From Plumapathes pennacea (Eukaryota; Cnidaria; Anthozoa; Antipatharia; Myriopathidae), in assembly GCA_964036295.1 (NCBI GenBank), contig OZ038464.1, forward strand, positions 27,912,008-27,976,007: 64,000 bases of DNA, in the 5' to 3' direction. The translations under genes were made by a program, and so were the position numbers. The notes below the pieces were generated by a model. That model saw nothing but the letters and a program-made list of their open reading frames with translations, was not told the DNA's origin and did no database searches. Below are positions 29,301-41,437 of the stretch, piece after piece. Each line of letters starts with the position of its first letter. Within the stretch, counting starts at the first letter, position 1.

Positions 29301-32300
29301 TAACAGTATGCCTACTGTTCATGCCCAGGATAGGTTTCTATTTATATTGCAGAAGTGCATAAGGTATAGTAATGTCCTATTGCTGTGATGCATTGAGAAC
29401 ATATTTAACCACACAATGGTCATTAGAGCAACTGGCCATGGAATAGAAAAGGGTTATAATTAGTCATTGATCTATAGTTAATTCCCTTGACTGTCAGTTT
29501 TGTAATTAAGATTCCCCAAGGGACAATTTCCACAATGTAAATATGTGATGTGATTTTATTTTGTTATGGAAACTTGATCTGATGACTAAAAATATTTGAA
29601 TGACACAATATCATGAGCAACAATAATATTAAAACTTGGAACCAGGATATTTCCACAAGATTTAATAATTTCCTATGCCTTGTATATAAGACTTCCTGTT
29701 TTATGACAAATACTGTTGTTTGTTTTTTGTTAGTATTTTCTTTTTGTGAATTCTACACATACTGGAATGCAGGAAAATTGTGTTGAATGTGCAAGAACAT
29801 ATTACATACTCTTGTAAAGATTGTTGTCAGGGAAGTAATGCCAATAGTGTTGACTGGTTTTGTAAATGAATGAAAATTTTAAAAGGGCAGCAGTGCCTGG
29901 GGTAAAGAAAGAAAGAAACATGTTTATGTTGTAAGTCCTTTCACTCCCAAGTTCAAAATACAGAATTTCCCAATGGTTAGTAGGAAAGGGTTAATTTCCC
30001 TCTTGTGGCAAAAACAAGATACAGTTAAAGCTCTCATAGGCGACTACCTTGGGAATTTGAAAAAGTGGTCGTAATGAGATCTGGTGGCCTACGAGAATGG
30101 GCTCTCTTAAGCGACCACACTCTGAAACGTAGAGGCTGGCCACTTACAAGAGCTTTGAGCATAAAGCCATTCAGATGCTCCACCCAAAATTCCCTTGAAC
30201 TTTTAATTGAGATCTTATCAAACAAAACATTAGCACAATATGTCATATTATTTCTGTAAATGCGATTAAGTAGTGTTCACTTTCAGTAAAGTGTTGACCT
30301 CCAGTCTTGTTTCCTGCCAAATACACGATTTTTCTACCCTAACTCCTAATTCCCCAAATTGTGATCTTTTGTGTCATTTGCACAGGTGTTAGAGGAGGCT
30401 GGTATCATGAGGAGCATTAAGCGGGTTGCTGGAGCGAGTGCTGGTGCAATCATTGCAACTCTTATTGCTCTGGGATTTGACTCTGAAGAATTGAAAGAGT
30501 TCCTTGATCAGGACTTGAGACTAATTTTAGTAGGTGAGGGATGGTAATCTTAATCATCAGGGTGAATATTGTATACCAACTGCCCTTCAAGTAGTCAATT
30601 GAAAAAGACAGTTAGAATGAAATGTTGCGATTGGAATGCTTTTCGATTGACTGTTGAAAAGGAAGTAACTACAGAATACCCCGCATTTTTCAAAGGCTTC
30701 TCTTGAAAACGGTGGATACATAAATATACACAGTAACATTTATGAAGTTTTTGAAGGACTATATGACGTGGATACGCAGATACGCAGTGGGGCCTGACCA
30801 TCCCTCTTTCTAGGTTTTTGGATCATTAGGACCCTCAGGACCAGCTCCAACTGTCCGTTTTAGAGAGGTTGTCCGTCTTAAAGAGAGTTCAGTTAGAAGA
30901 GTAAATGACTGAAGAAACGGCAGAGACCGCTCCTATCAGATGTCCGTCTCAGAGGGGTTTCCTATCTTTTATGGGCGTGTCCTTTTTCATTTTGTTATCA
31001 CAGATCACACTTGTGGGTACTGCAGTCTGTTACCGAATTTGCTGAAGGGCTTTGGTTGGAACCCTGGCAAGAAGCTACTCAAGTGGTTTGGTGATCAGTT
31101 GAAAGAGAGGACAGGGGACAGTGACATCACATTTAAAGAGGTACACTCTGAGATTTCGGGCCATTCACTCCTAAAGGCCCTGTTACACAAGGCAATTTGT
31201 TTTGCAACTTGCAACGCAACGCCATTGCGAGACTCGTTGCAAAAGAAATTGCACGTGTAAAGCTGTTGTTACACTGGTCGATTTGCAACGACGATTTGCT
31301 CCAAATTTACGCAACGGTGTTGCAAGTTTTTGAATCGCTTTCAAAAACTTGCAACGCGTTGCAGCACTGCAAACATCGCGAAAAATCGTTCGCAATGGGG
31401 TGTTACACCTGAACAATTTTTAGCGCAACATCGTATCGTTGCATATTGTTGTTGCAAATCGACCAGTGTAACACCACCTTCAGAAATTAGAGCAGCGTAC
31501 TTTGTATGTATACACTTTTTGTACAAGTTGCTGCTGGAAAACATGCGTGGCGTGGTCTTTATTGTATGTTGTCATTTTTACAGGTTCTAGAACGGTATGG
31601 GAAGGAACTGTGCATAGTTGTGACCAATTTAAATCAGATGTCGGTAGAGTATTTTCATCCCAAGACGACTCCAAACACTCCCGTTAGACGAGCTGTGAGA
31701 ATGTCTGTTGCTCTACCAGGTAAGAAGTACAGCTATGTTTATCACTATAATTTGTTTTTAATAGACCTTTGTAAATTCTTTATAAAGTAATAAAGAAAAA
31801 ATCGACCAACCAGAAGCCAAAAGTAGTAAGAACACTAATCACAGAAGCTGTAGGAGAACATTTTTAACCCTTTCCTTCCAGTGATCAACTTCAAATTTCC
31901 CCTTCAGTTTCTCAACAGAAATATATCACACTTCCGCTTGTGTTGCTTCGCTCGTTTTCACGGACCATTGTTTTCGCGCTTGTGTTGCTTCGCTCTTTTT
32001 CACGGACCATTATTTTCGCGCTTGTGTTGCTTCGCTCTTTTTCACGGACCAGTATGTTCGCGCTTGTGCTTGCGTTGCTGGTTTTTCAATACAGTAACCT
32101 CGTTGATGTATTACTTTTTCACCAGGCGTATTTCAGTGTGTGCGGGAGATGAACAACGACTATGAAGATGTTTACGTGGACGGGGGACTGTTGTGTAATT
32201 ACCCGATACACGCTTTTGATGGTGAGACATTATGGGACTACGATTGTATAGTGTCATAGCTGTTAGACGTGAATTTGCGGTTATAGTGACACAACAGGAT

Positions 32301-35300
32301 ACGCATTTATCAGTACAACACAGAGATTTTGAGAAAGAATTTTACTGCTTCCCGACATTGCCGTTACGTGATGTACATCGGATTTTCTGTTTTCATTATA
32401 TCAGCAGAGATGTATCATACAGTATGGAGAATTTGGCATTTGATAGTTTGCTCACGTAAAAGCTGATGAAACGATAAATTCTCACTTTGTCGTTCATACA
32501 TTTGTTTTATTAATGGTTAGGAGAGTCTCACCCTCGTTTGTTCTGACAGGTTGGTGGTTGTCAACGGATCCAAAAGATACATTTTTCAAAAAGCTCCAGC
32601 CTTTAGAAGACTTCGCCAGATTGTTTGAAAAGTCAGAAAGATTTGGTAGATGGAACGAGAAAACTTTGGGTATAGTTCTGGTAAGTCCTGATTAAACTCT
32701 ATGCCAATATTATGGAGGGAGGTGCCTTAAGGGTAGCGAACCTGAAGGGAAGCCAGGTTTCATATTCTCCTTACTAATACAATATACCTCTGATGAGATG
32801 TCGAGAGGAGAATATTTACCCGGATCACACTCATGCGGCAAAGTTAACAGTAAGTATGTATTTCTCTTTCGTCCCTACAGTTCTCACACACAGAAACTGA
32901 ATTGATGAAGACGCTCTTGTCAGAACGAGAGGGAAACAAGCCACCTGAACCTCCGATCACCAAGTTATCAAAGTAAGTTACCTAAAAGTGTTATTGGCAT
33001 GGAAAGATTTAGATGGTTTACAGTCCTTCATTAGCTCTCCAAGATTGTATGCGCTAGCCGGAAATGAACGCGATTGAACCGAGTGACGGAGTGACGTGTT
33101 TGATTGTTTTACATACGTACGCATCAGCTGTTGTAGTTTATGCTTAATATTATTCAACGAATAAACTAATAATGATTAACAATAATAATGATAATATTAC
33201 TTTAATAATTTATATTGCGCAAATTTTATAAATATGATTAATTTGTAGGCAAAGATTGAAACTTCAGGATCAGCAGTTGCGGATGAAACAGGAACATATT
33301 GAAGTGGTCCATGCTGTCGGCAGATTCATTAGGGTGTGTGGGGCCTCTGGAGTCGAACGCTGTTCGTTGGAGAAGATTAAAAGATAGTACTTGGGAATCC
33401 ACCTCTGCTATAGCAACAGCAACAACTTCGGCAACAGCCACTTGATAATGATTTCAAAAACAACAACAGCTTGAACAACTACTACTACTATTACAGCAAA
33501 ACAATAAACAGCAACAACAGCAACACTTACGATAGCAACAGCGACAGAAGCAACAACACACCAGCAAAAATGACGGCATTGGTTAGAAGACAGCGTTTTT
33601 TATGTGTTTACCTTTTTTGTGTATCCAGTTTACCCCCATGGTTCTCTGTGATTAAACTAAGAACTATTGATTGCAGGAGCTACAACGAAACAACTTGGAT
33701 GAAGATAGTATCATAAACTTGAAAGAACTCAAGGGAGTTTTTACGAACGTAAGTATTGAAACTCATGTTTGAAATGCCTGAAGCTGCAACAATTTGCATG
33801 AGGGAGCTATCATTCACTCACTCGTTCAGTTACTCACTCGCATACTCACTCGCTCACTCATTCATTTACTCACTCACTCATTTATTCACGCACTCATTTA
33901 TTCATCCACTCACTCGATCAATTACTCACTCACATACTCACTCGTTCACTCACCAAACTACTTACGAATACAGTTTTATTAGCTATACCTGTTGTACTTA
34001 GGGTCATGCAAATAAAGCTCATATCAACTCACTCTCTTTCTCAGCCAAAGGACTTCACCCAAGAAGATGCAACACTGTTGTTCGGGGAAGATGCCAACTA
34101 TAAGAAGGCGTTTGATGAACTGGATACAGACGAAGATGGAGAGGTAATGCCTGGAAATGGACGCCGTACATGGCACCATTACATCGTCTTTCAAGCGACT
34201 TTTACTGCGGTGGGATAAATAATTTCCCTCGGCCTAATGACAACGTGGACACTATATTATTAGAACGTATTCGTTCAGATCTTATATATGAGTGGTCACA
34301 CATGTAAGTCTCATTTGAAGGTTCAGGATTTGGAATTTGCGCCTTTGGCCTTAAAACAGGCTTCTTCAAGAGACAGTGTTAGCAGTCTAATTGAGTCTCC
34401 TAATCTCGCTTCGTACTCTAGATCACGTTCCAAGAACTGATGGCATTTATCGAGAAGAAAGGGGTCAATCTGCAGACAAGATTTCTTGGATATTCCAGGA
34501 AGGAAATTAGACATTTGGGCGACTTTATTCAGACACTTCAGGTAATAGGAAGAGCTCTATTCTATCGACTACTTATAGTTATGATTAGTTGAAAGTGTTT
34601 TCTTACAGCCTTTGTGATTGACACCGCAATTACTTTGGTTTTGGTTTTACGAAAGTCAATTGAAGACGGCTAAGTAATAGTTTCTTCAAAGATACTTATA
34701 CACACATTCGCCAAGTTGCGTCAACCGACGGTGTTTGGTTTGCTTTATTTGATGACTTTTTGCTGCTTCGTGTTAGACGAGGAGACTCACTCGATCAGAA
34801 TTGTCTGTTGTAGGAGGATGGTGCGATCGAGCGCCCACATGTTACCTGTGAACGGTCGTTGTTTCTTTAGATATAACTCGAACGTCTGTGAAGTAATTTG
34901 CACTTGTTTTTGTTTTTGTTTATTTTCTTTTACTCGCAGACGGCGTTGTCTGTCAATGTGAAAAGAGTTTATGTTGAGGTACGTAAGCTTTGGGTCTGGT
35001 ATTATTTGGGTAGATTTTAGTCTTGTTTCTCAGTAGAATGTGCAGCTAGTGTTCCTGTAATTATTGTTGTTCTATTGTGGTGGTGGTGGTGGTGGTGGTG
35101 GTCGTATTGTACTCACGTAACCTGGTTAGTTCGTTGTAAAGTCCTTTGTTGTAAAGTATCATTTAGCTTTTACTTGATGCGTGTATTTGACAGAAAAGGG
35201 ACGTGGAGAGGACTATTGGTATTGACACGGACTACATCGAAACCAACGACTTCTTTTTAGAAACAGCGGACAAAAATTTTCTTATTGAAGTAAGTATCCC

Positions 35301-35940
35301 TCCCTTAACCCTTTCACCCTGAACAAATTCACTAAGATTCGCGAAGATCCCGTTCACTTTAACATCCTCTGGCCCTGGCTCTTTTCCCTATGCCGCCCTT
35401 TTTCTCTGGGGGTCGGGGTAGGGCAAAGAGCTTGGCCACAAGGATGTCACATTGACTGTCTTCTCTTGTTGCCAACAGTCGGGCAAGCGAGCCACACGAG
35501 CTTTTCTTCGCGAGCACGTTCGACGAATTAAAGAGAAAGGGGCCAATCCGGTGACGGTGAGCGTGAAATCAGCTTCTCAGAACTCGTCAGTGTCTCAGGA
35601 GCACTGCCCTGGAAATCACAACGCTGGAAATCAGCGGCACGACAGCAACGCGGAGGGTGGTTCAGTGAACAATACCCCTCGATCTTCTGTAGTCTCGATA
35701 GATTCTTTAGATTGCAGTGGGAGCTCACAAGTGGTAGATGCGCGTAGAAAGTCTGGCACTCTACGACTTCCACCTATACCAAAGTCAGCAGGGATTGTTT
35801 CGGTCACGCCGAAGCCTTTAAGAGACAGGGAGAACTCTGGAGAAAGCGTCACGAGCGCTGGAAAAGTTAACGTTGACGTCGGAAGAAGTCCTTCGACCGG
35901 AAGGTCGTGCAAGGTTGGGGTTGTACAGACAATTGTTTGA
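26336..35940 (+). CDS. Patatin-like phospholipase with EF-hand and serine-rich tail (complete, 14 coding exons)
   Basis: A predicted lipid acyl hydrolase. Exons 26336-26743, 30386-30533, 31004-31140, 31584-31719, 32126-32221, 32550-32680, 32881-32972, 33249-33333, 33677-33748, 34045-34143, 34422-34541, 34940-34978, 35194-35289 and 35479-35940 total 2121 nt (706 residues plus TGA) with all phases matching. The patatin hallmarks are visible: the oxyanion loop GGGNKG (residues 123-128), nucleophile GASAG (Ser154) and the dyad aspartate in VDGG (Asp295). A canonical EF-hand loop DTDEDGEITFQE (462-473) follows, split by an intron between exons 10 and 11, and the last exon adds a Ser/Arg-rich tail (about 154 residues). 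The N-terminal 100 residues are basic and Ser-rich with a possible short hydrophobic segment (LYAGTGALLGSVASL); no signal peptide is evident. Calcium control is an inference from the EF-hand. The ATG was chosen as the first in frame after the acceptor CTTCTAG. I cannot assign a PNPLA subfamily. Confidence 0.9.
26744..30385 (+). other. 3.6-kb first coding intron of the phospholipase gene
   Basis: A strongly AT-rich intron between the oxyanion-loop exon and the nucleophile exon. Apart from a truncated MITE at 29934-29993, I see no repeat structure or coding exon. It could hold regulatory elements but none is identifiable. Confidence 0.6.
29934..29993 (+). repeat. MITE family A, internally deleted copy
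   Basis: About 60 bp: TCCTTTCACTCCCAAGTTCA AAATACAGAATTTCCCAA directly joined to GGAAAGGGTTAA. The centre is missing. It lies in the phospholipase intron 1. Confidence 0.6.
31268..31472. repeat. Foldback element with perfect 22-bp arms
   Basis: GTTACACTGGTCGATTTGCA AC (31268-31289) is the exact reverse complement of 31451-31472. Related GTTACAC and GCAACTTGCAACG words flank it on the left from 31180. It lies in the intron 31141-31583 of the phospholipase gene. Confidence 0.8.
31865..31930 (-). repeat. MITE family A, truncated copy
   Basis: TTAACCCTTTCCTTCCAGTG ATCAACTTC followed by TTCAGTTTCTCAACAGAAAT ATATCA, then broken by a 42-bp minisatellite. Confidence 0.6.
31935..32070 (+). repeat. 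42-bp minisatellite, about 3 copies
   Basis: GCTTGTGTTGCTTCGCT recurs at 31936, 31978 and 32020, with CACGGACCA between. Units are 42 bp and nearly identical. It lies 60 bp before the exon that carries the catalytic aspartate of the phospholipase. Confidence 0.85.
32390..32530 (-). repeat. MITE family A, internal fragment
   Basis: GTATCATACAGTATGGAGAA, TTGGCATTTGATAGTTTGCT, AAAGCTGATGAAACGATAAA and TTCTCAC follow the family order. The terminal repeats are absent. This may be the other half of the copy broken at 31930. Confidence 0.5.
33808..33962 (+). repeat. Degenerate (ACTC/ATTC)n tetranucleotide array
   Basis: CACTCACTCATT-type repeats in the intron 33749-34044 of the phospholipase gene. 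Confidence 0.85.
35074..35102 (+). repeat. (GTG)n microsatellite
   Basis: Nine or ten GTG units in the intron 34979-35193 of the phospholipase gene. Confidence 0.9.
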
Positions 35941-35990
35941 TGCTTCAGTCGTTCATTTCTAAGAAAAACTGAATCAGATGCTTGTTTCTA

Positions 35991-36115
35991 CTTCAAAGCG
36001 AGGCGCAGTGCGAAACGGTTCTTGTGAAAATGACCTTGATTTACATGAAAATATACAAACGTTTTCATGTGCTATTTGTGGTGAAGGTTTCGCACTAGGC
36101 CTCAAGTTTTGAAGT
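35991..36115. repeat. Foldback element, CTAGTGCGAAA family, copy 2
   Basis: CTTCAAAGCGAGGCGCAGTG CGAAAC on the left and GTTTCGCACTAGGCCTCAAG TTTTGAAG on the right form an imperfect hairpin 50 bp after the phospholipase stop codon. It could be part of that gene's 3' UTR. Confidence 0.55.
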
Positions 36116-36544
36116 TTAGTCCGAAATTGTACTTAAAGTTGTGTCATTGTTCCCTATTTGACCACGGATTGCGTAACTCTACCCAAGTTTCGTCGCCATA
36201 ATTACCGTTTGGACATGGTTATCTTCTGTCCTAAACAGGGTCCACACATACAAAAAACATTTTCATAGGGAAGGAGGTTTCTGTACGTGTTCAACACTTT
36301 GAATGAGTCAGATATTTATAAGAGGGGTATTTAATGATTACAGACTAGCTGTGAGGAAGCTAGTTTTTAACGTAAATCAGTACCAGATTTTACTCGCTCT
36401 TTTCATTAGTTTGTCGTGTGCGGCCCTTGACTAACCGGCGTCAGAAGAAGCGATTGGACTGTGACCTGTTCATCTGTCTGTCACTGTATTCTGGTACATC
36501 GAATGGTGTTATTATAGCACTGTGCTGTAGTGCACTAAATTGTG

Positions 36545-36725
36545 TCAAGCTGTGTTGTGTTGTGTTGTGCTGTGCTGTGTTGTGCTGTGCTGTGCTGTGC
36601 TGTGTTGTGTTGTGCTGTGCTGTGCTGTGTTGTGTTGTGCTGTGCTGTGCTGTGCTATGCTGTGCTGTGTTGTGTTGCGTTGTGCTGTTCAGTGCTGTGC
36701 TGTGCCGTATTGTGCTGTGCTGTGT
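36545..36725 (+). repeat. TGTGC/TGTTG pentanucleotide array
   Basis: About 35 units of TGTGC or TGTTG, downstream of the phospholipase gene. The Cys/Val/Leu-rich frames it generates are not genes. Confidence 0.9.
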
Positions 36726-37726
36726 TCTTCAGAGCAGTAATGTACTGTGCAATATGAACTGGGCTATCCTGTGTTCTGATATGTTGTGCGTGTCTCTAAG
36801 TGGGAGTTACACGCTAACTAAGTTTAGAACTGTAACCATTGCACAACATGACGATATTAGAGAGTTAAATATAAATTATTTTTTTAGATAACGCTCAGGA
36901 AGCCAAAATGATTCCATTGTTAGGGAGGCTGATTTCTCATTTGTGCTGTTTGTGGCCCTTACGAGTGGAGTTTTGTGGGTGAATCATTTTGGATTAAGAT
37001 ATTTGTGTAAAATGTCATATCAGTTCAGTTACGCCATTGGTATAAAAAACGACATAGGTGTATGTAGATTCAAACTGATCGTCGATGTAATTAAGTTTAT
37101 CATATAGTTTTGTATTTAGTAGAATAAGAAATCAATAGGCCCTTTGCAGCTAGAGGTCACGTTTTCCGACATTCATCAACTCTCAGGCTTTTTGAGTGGC
37201 AGATGTGGAAAGAGCGGAGCTGCAAAATTCGGGGTCAGTATAGCATTTAAAAGAAAGTTTGCTGACAATTTATGATTAGAAAGATTAAGATGATTTGCCA
37301 TCCAGCAACTTTTGTCGTATAATTCCCCTTCATATTTCAAATTTGATGTATTAATGCTATGAACCTGCACTCAAAAACCTTGTGAAAATGAAGTTTTGGT
37401 CGCGTGTTGAATTCTGGGCCTCTTCCTGACTGTATGTCTTCCCCGGAGAATTGCCATGATCGACAAAATAGTCTGGGAATAGAAATTTCGGCCCCAAAAC
37501 GTTGAAAGACTTCTTGTTAAAGGAAAGGATCAAAGAGAAACGGGTAGTAAGGAACTGAACCCAGTGGCGAGGAATTCTGTTGACATTTTATTACATTTGC
37601 CTTACATTATTAGTTTGTAGCTTGAAAAGCAGCAAATCAAATCTGAACTTGCATCATGTGTTTTGAGCTACAACAAGATTTTTAGTTGGTCTTTCTCAAA
37701 ATTTCGCAGCTTGTTGGCCTGAATTT

Positions 37727-37763
<37 letters not shown>

Positions 37764-38287
37764 TCCTCCTCTGATCACCACAAGTAGTGAAATCATCGGA
37801 ATCCGCACACTAAAGTTCAGTTCAAGCTTCGACGGGCCGAACTAACAGCGAATTAGCTCATGATCTACGTCAAGGGTTTTGTCGATCGATCCTAATGTTC
37901 AATTCAGCTAATGAAAAGTTCAGCGTCTGCAGAGAGTCTTTCGAGGGACAAGAACGGATTGTATTTTTATAAAGGGCACCGAGATATTTATTCTTGTACT
38001 GGGTTGAAAAACACGAATAAATGTCTTAATATATTTTTAGCATGTCTGTTGTTGGTTAATTCTCCAGGGGTACGGGTCTGTGATTGCAAATTAAAATGGC
38101 TACTCTTTTTCAAGAAGTGCTAATGCCCACTATGGTTACTGTTGAGGTGTCATATCGGTAGCTGGTGTCAATAAATTTCCTTGGAACTGCAACCTGTATT
38201 GCGGTCATTGCTAATCACGTGATCGCCAGAGTTCCCGGATGTTTCTCCGAAGTCTGGCGCATACCCAGACCCCTCTTGGAATCAGTT

Positions 38288-39130
38288 ATGGCGGCATCGT
38301 TGAAATACGGCGTTACAGGTCAGACAAGAAAACTGGTAAGGATTGAAATAACTCAGATCTGAGTCCATAAAATAATAGAATGTGAGATTTGCGCGGTTCC
38401 TTACCTGTTTATTTGTGAGGAAAAGACACGGTCACTTTACGTGCATGGCATACAGCATATTTTAATATAACCATGCGAGGAGAACTCTTTGATATTCTTC
38501 CTACACGTTCCTTAGTAAGGGAGAGTGAAGACGGTTCTGCTGACAGGGTACTTGGAGCATTACTCGTGTTAATTCTCTATCCCTCGTTTTTGTTCTCGAG
38601 TTTCCACGGAATACTTTAATGTATTCTTCGTTTGTGCCAATGGCTGACGTCATGGCGGCCATGTTGGAGTGGACTTTAACCCTTTCACTCCCAACCTCAA
38701 AATACAGATTCTCCCAACCCCTTAGGAAGAAAATATATCAGTGATGTAGTGAGAATTCATAATTTAATCAACTACCATCTGAGCAAGCTATTAAAAGCCA
38801 AGTTCTCACTGTATGATACATCTGTTGAAAAACTGAGGGAGAAAATTGAAGTTGATCACTCTTGGGAGTGAAAGGGTGAACAGAAGTGTTGGAGTTCACA
38901 GCGTATAATTTGATTTGTTACAGGAGATGATGACCAGTCGCAATCTTAATTCCGTCGGTCAGCCCACAATTCTCCGTACAAAAAATTTGACGACACATTC
39001 GTCCAACATTGAGTTCTTGTCTCTTCTGTCCTTGGCCGTTCAAAACCAACCCACTCTATCTCACTGCACTCTCTCTTGGTTCAACTCGCCAGCCATTTTG
39101 TCCCGCTTGACCGGGCATGCATACAATTGA
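38288..39130 (+). CDS. Possible two-exon small protein, very uncertain
   Basis: ATGGCGGCATC at 38288 opens a 48-nt exon ending at 38335 before GTAAGG. It joins in phase to 38924-39130 after TTTGTTACAG, giving 84 residues and a TGA stop. The intron carries a complete MITE (38676-38879). The sequence matches no family I know and its composition is unremarkable, so it could easily be chance. Confidence 0.15.
38676..38879 (+). repeat. MITE family A, full intergenic copy
   Basis: TTAACCCTTTCACTCCCAAC at the left and CTTGGGAGTGAAAGGGTGAA at the right, about 204 bp. Confidence 0.85.
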
Positions 39131-41228
39131 CTTAATTTGCCTAATTAACAAAGAAACGGAAAAGAATCCTAATTAACAAAGAAACAGAATATATCCGTAA
39201 CAAGAAGATTGCTCATTAGCTTCTACTGTACTTGAAACTAACATCCTCCATGTCCCCGGTTTCTTTGTATTCTGAGTCCCCAGGGATTGATTGCAAACCA
39301 TCTCTGTTGCGTACATGTCTTGTGTGCGTGTGTATGATGTAAGGAGGTTGGTTGACTGGATTAATATATACTCTGGGTCTTAGCATGTAGTATACAGGGA
39401 AAATGGTACAGGGATGTTTCGTGAGATGTCTTTTTTTGTTATCATGTACCAAATAGAGATCTATTATTGGTTCCCAATACAAACTAGAGGTATTTTCAAA
39501 TTTTAACATTTTTAAACAACTAGTTTATGGAGAATAAAATTATAGGTTACTAGAGAAAAGTTCCTTTCCCGAAGTTCTGCATTAAGTGGAGTAACCTTGG
39601 GTCACCAACCTTTACATACACATGTGATATATAAATATGCTAAAAATGCACACATTTTACCTCACTATAATGTTAGTCCAGAAGATAGTCTATTTCAAGT
39701 GTGGGGGTTATAGCCTTTCTCACTTTATTTAGAACAAAAAAACAAGACAAACATGATGGCTTATTTCTCTGGTTAATGTTTATTACATAATATAAAAAAG
39801 TAAAGTAAAAATACTACATAATTTAAAGTCTCAACCACAATAACTATACTGTATCTTATACAACTAGTAGTGTCAGTATCAGAGGATGCCATAATTGGGA
39901 ACATAATGTATTAAACAATATTACTAAGTAATAGTTATGATAAACTCATAGTGTTGGCCTGATGCAAACCCTTAAATTCTTGTAAAGAAGTTTCATTCAT
40001 TGTCTAACCTCCATCCATCTCTAAATAAACCATTTTAAAGATCATTTATACATTAGCTATCCACTAGTTTAGCAATTCCATATCAGCAGCTACTGGGCCT
40101 ACAAAGATCTCTCTAGAGTGTTTTTTTTTTTTTTTTTTTTTTGCCTCAGACAAATGAATATTGTGAAGAGCACAACAGTCCCCCAAATTGGATCAGAAAG
40201 TAAAGCTGCATTTACACAACCACTGACAGCTGGCGCAGGCACAAGTGTGGTGTTTTTTAGTTATTGTGCCAAACTTTGGGTGCTCTGTCCAGTACCCATG
40301 TTCTCATATTTTGGCACCGGCAGTACTGAAAAGCCATGTTCACACTATTGCCTGCCAGGTGTCAGAGCCCAGATACATAGTGTGAACGTGCCTTAGTTAG
40401 TAGCCTGCCAGATTTAGGCTGCTTGGACTGGGTATCAATGTCAATAGCAAGAAGCAGCTTGTGATGCACAATCTTCCAGGACTAATATTATTATAGGTGT
40501 CATCATAATATTATAGTAATATATACAAAAGAGCAGTTGCCATCTGTAAACAGGTGGTCTCAATCTTAGCTTTATGAACAATAATAATAATATGGTAATG
40601 AGCATCTTTCATATAAAAATCAAAACATATTAGTCGCATCAATTACGTGAAAGAAAACGTTAATTGGCTGATCTGCTTTTATAATAATAACTGAGCTTAC
40701 CTACCACTAAATCCTCATGTTCTAATAACCTACAATATTTTAATAATAATTTAAATTGAAATTGCAGAGAATAATATTATATTTGTGATCCCTGGCAAGA
40801 TCCTTACATGGGACATTTTGCAACTCATACTTTAAAAGTACTGTGAGTCTCACAACTCTGTATATGCAAGATCGAAGTATTTCCATTCTGACCAGTCTTT
40901 GAGGGCACACTGGACAAAAAATCTTGTGTGATACTCTTCACTTAATCCATTTCCCATTTTGGTTTTTGCAGTGCAGTGACACATTTTAGAGCATCTTCAT
41001 AACATTTGAGTTGCATGGTAATGGATTGATTTTGAACACAAAACTTGATGTGTACAACATACACATTGTTTCATTAATAAATGGAATACTGTCAGGTATT
41101 TATATTTTGTTTAGGTTTGACTAATGCATGACATATTCCTTGAAAATGAAGCAATATCAAATTTATCTATTTGCCTGACACTCCCTCACATGTAGAAAAT
41201 GGCTTCAAAACTTGTTCTAAGGTCATTC

Positions 41229-41437
41229 TTAACTCTTTCATTCCCAAGAGTGATCAACTTCAATTTTCTCCTTCAGTTTCTTACTAGAAATATATCATAC
41301 AGTAAGGAGAACTTTGCTTTTGATACCTTGCTCAATTTACAACAGATTGAACTATTAATTCTTACTACATCACTCATACATTTTCCTCTTAAAAGGTTGG
41401 GAGAATCTGCATTTTAATCTTGGGAATGAAAGGGTTA
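41229..41437 (-). repeat. MITE family A, full copy in reverse orientation
   Basis: TTAACTCTTTCATTCCCAAG AGTGATCAACTTC at the left; TCTTGGGAATGAAAGGGTTAA at the right, split here for length only. Confidence 0.85.

Noticed and set aside
31935..32070. CRISPR-like regular repeats
   Set aside because: The units are contiguous with no unique spacers, and the window is eukaryotic; it is a minisatellite.
36418..36891. Cys/Val/Leu-rich frame of 157 residues
   Set aside because: It is a translation of the TGTGC/TGTTG pentanucleotide array.
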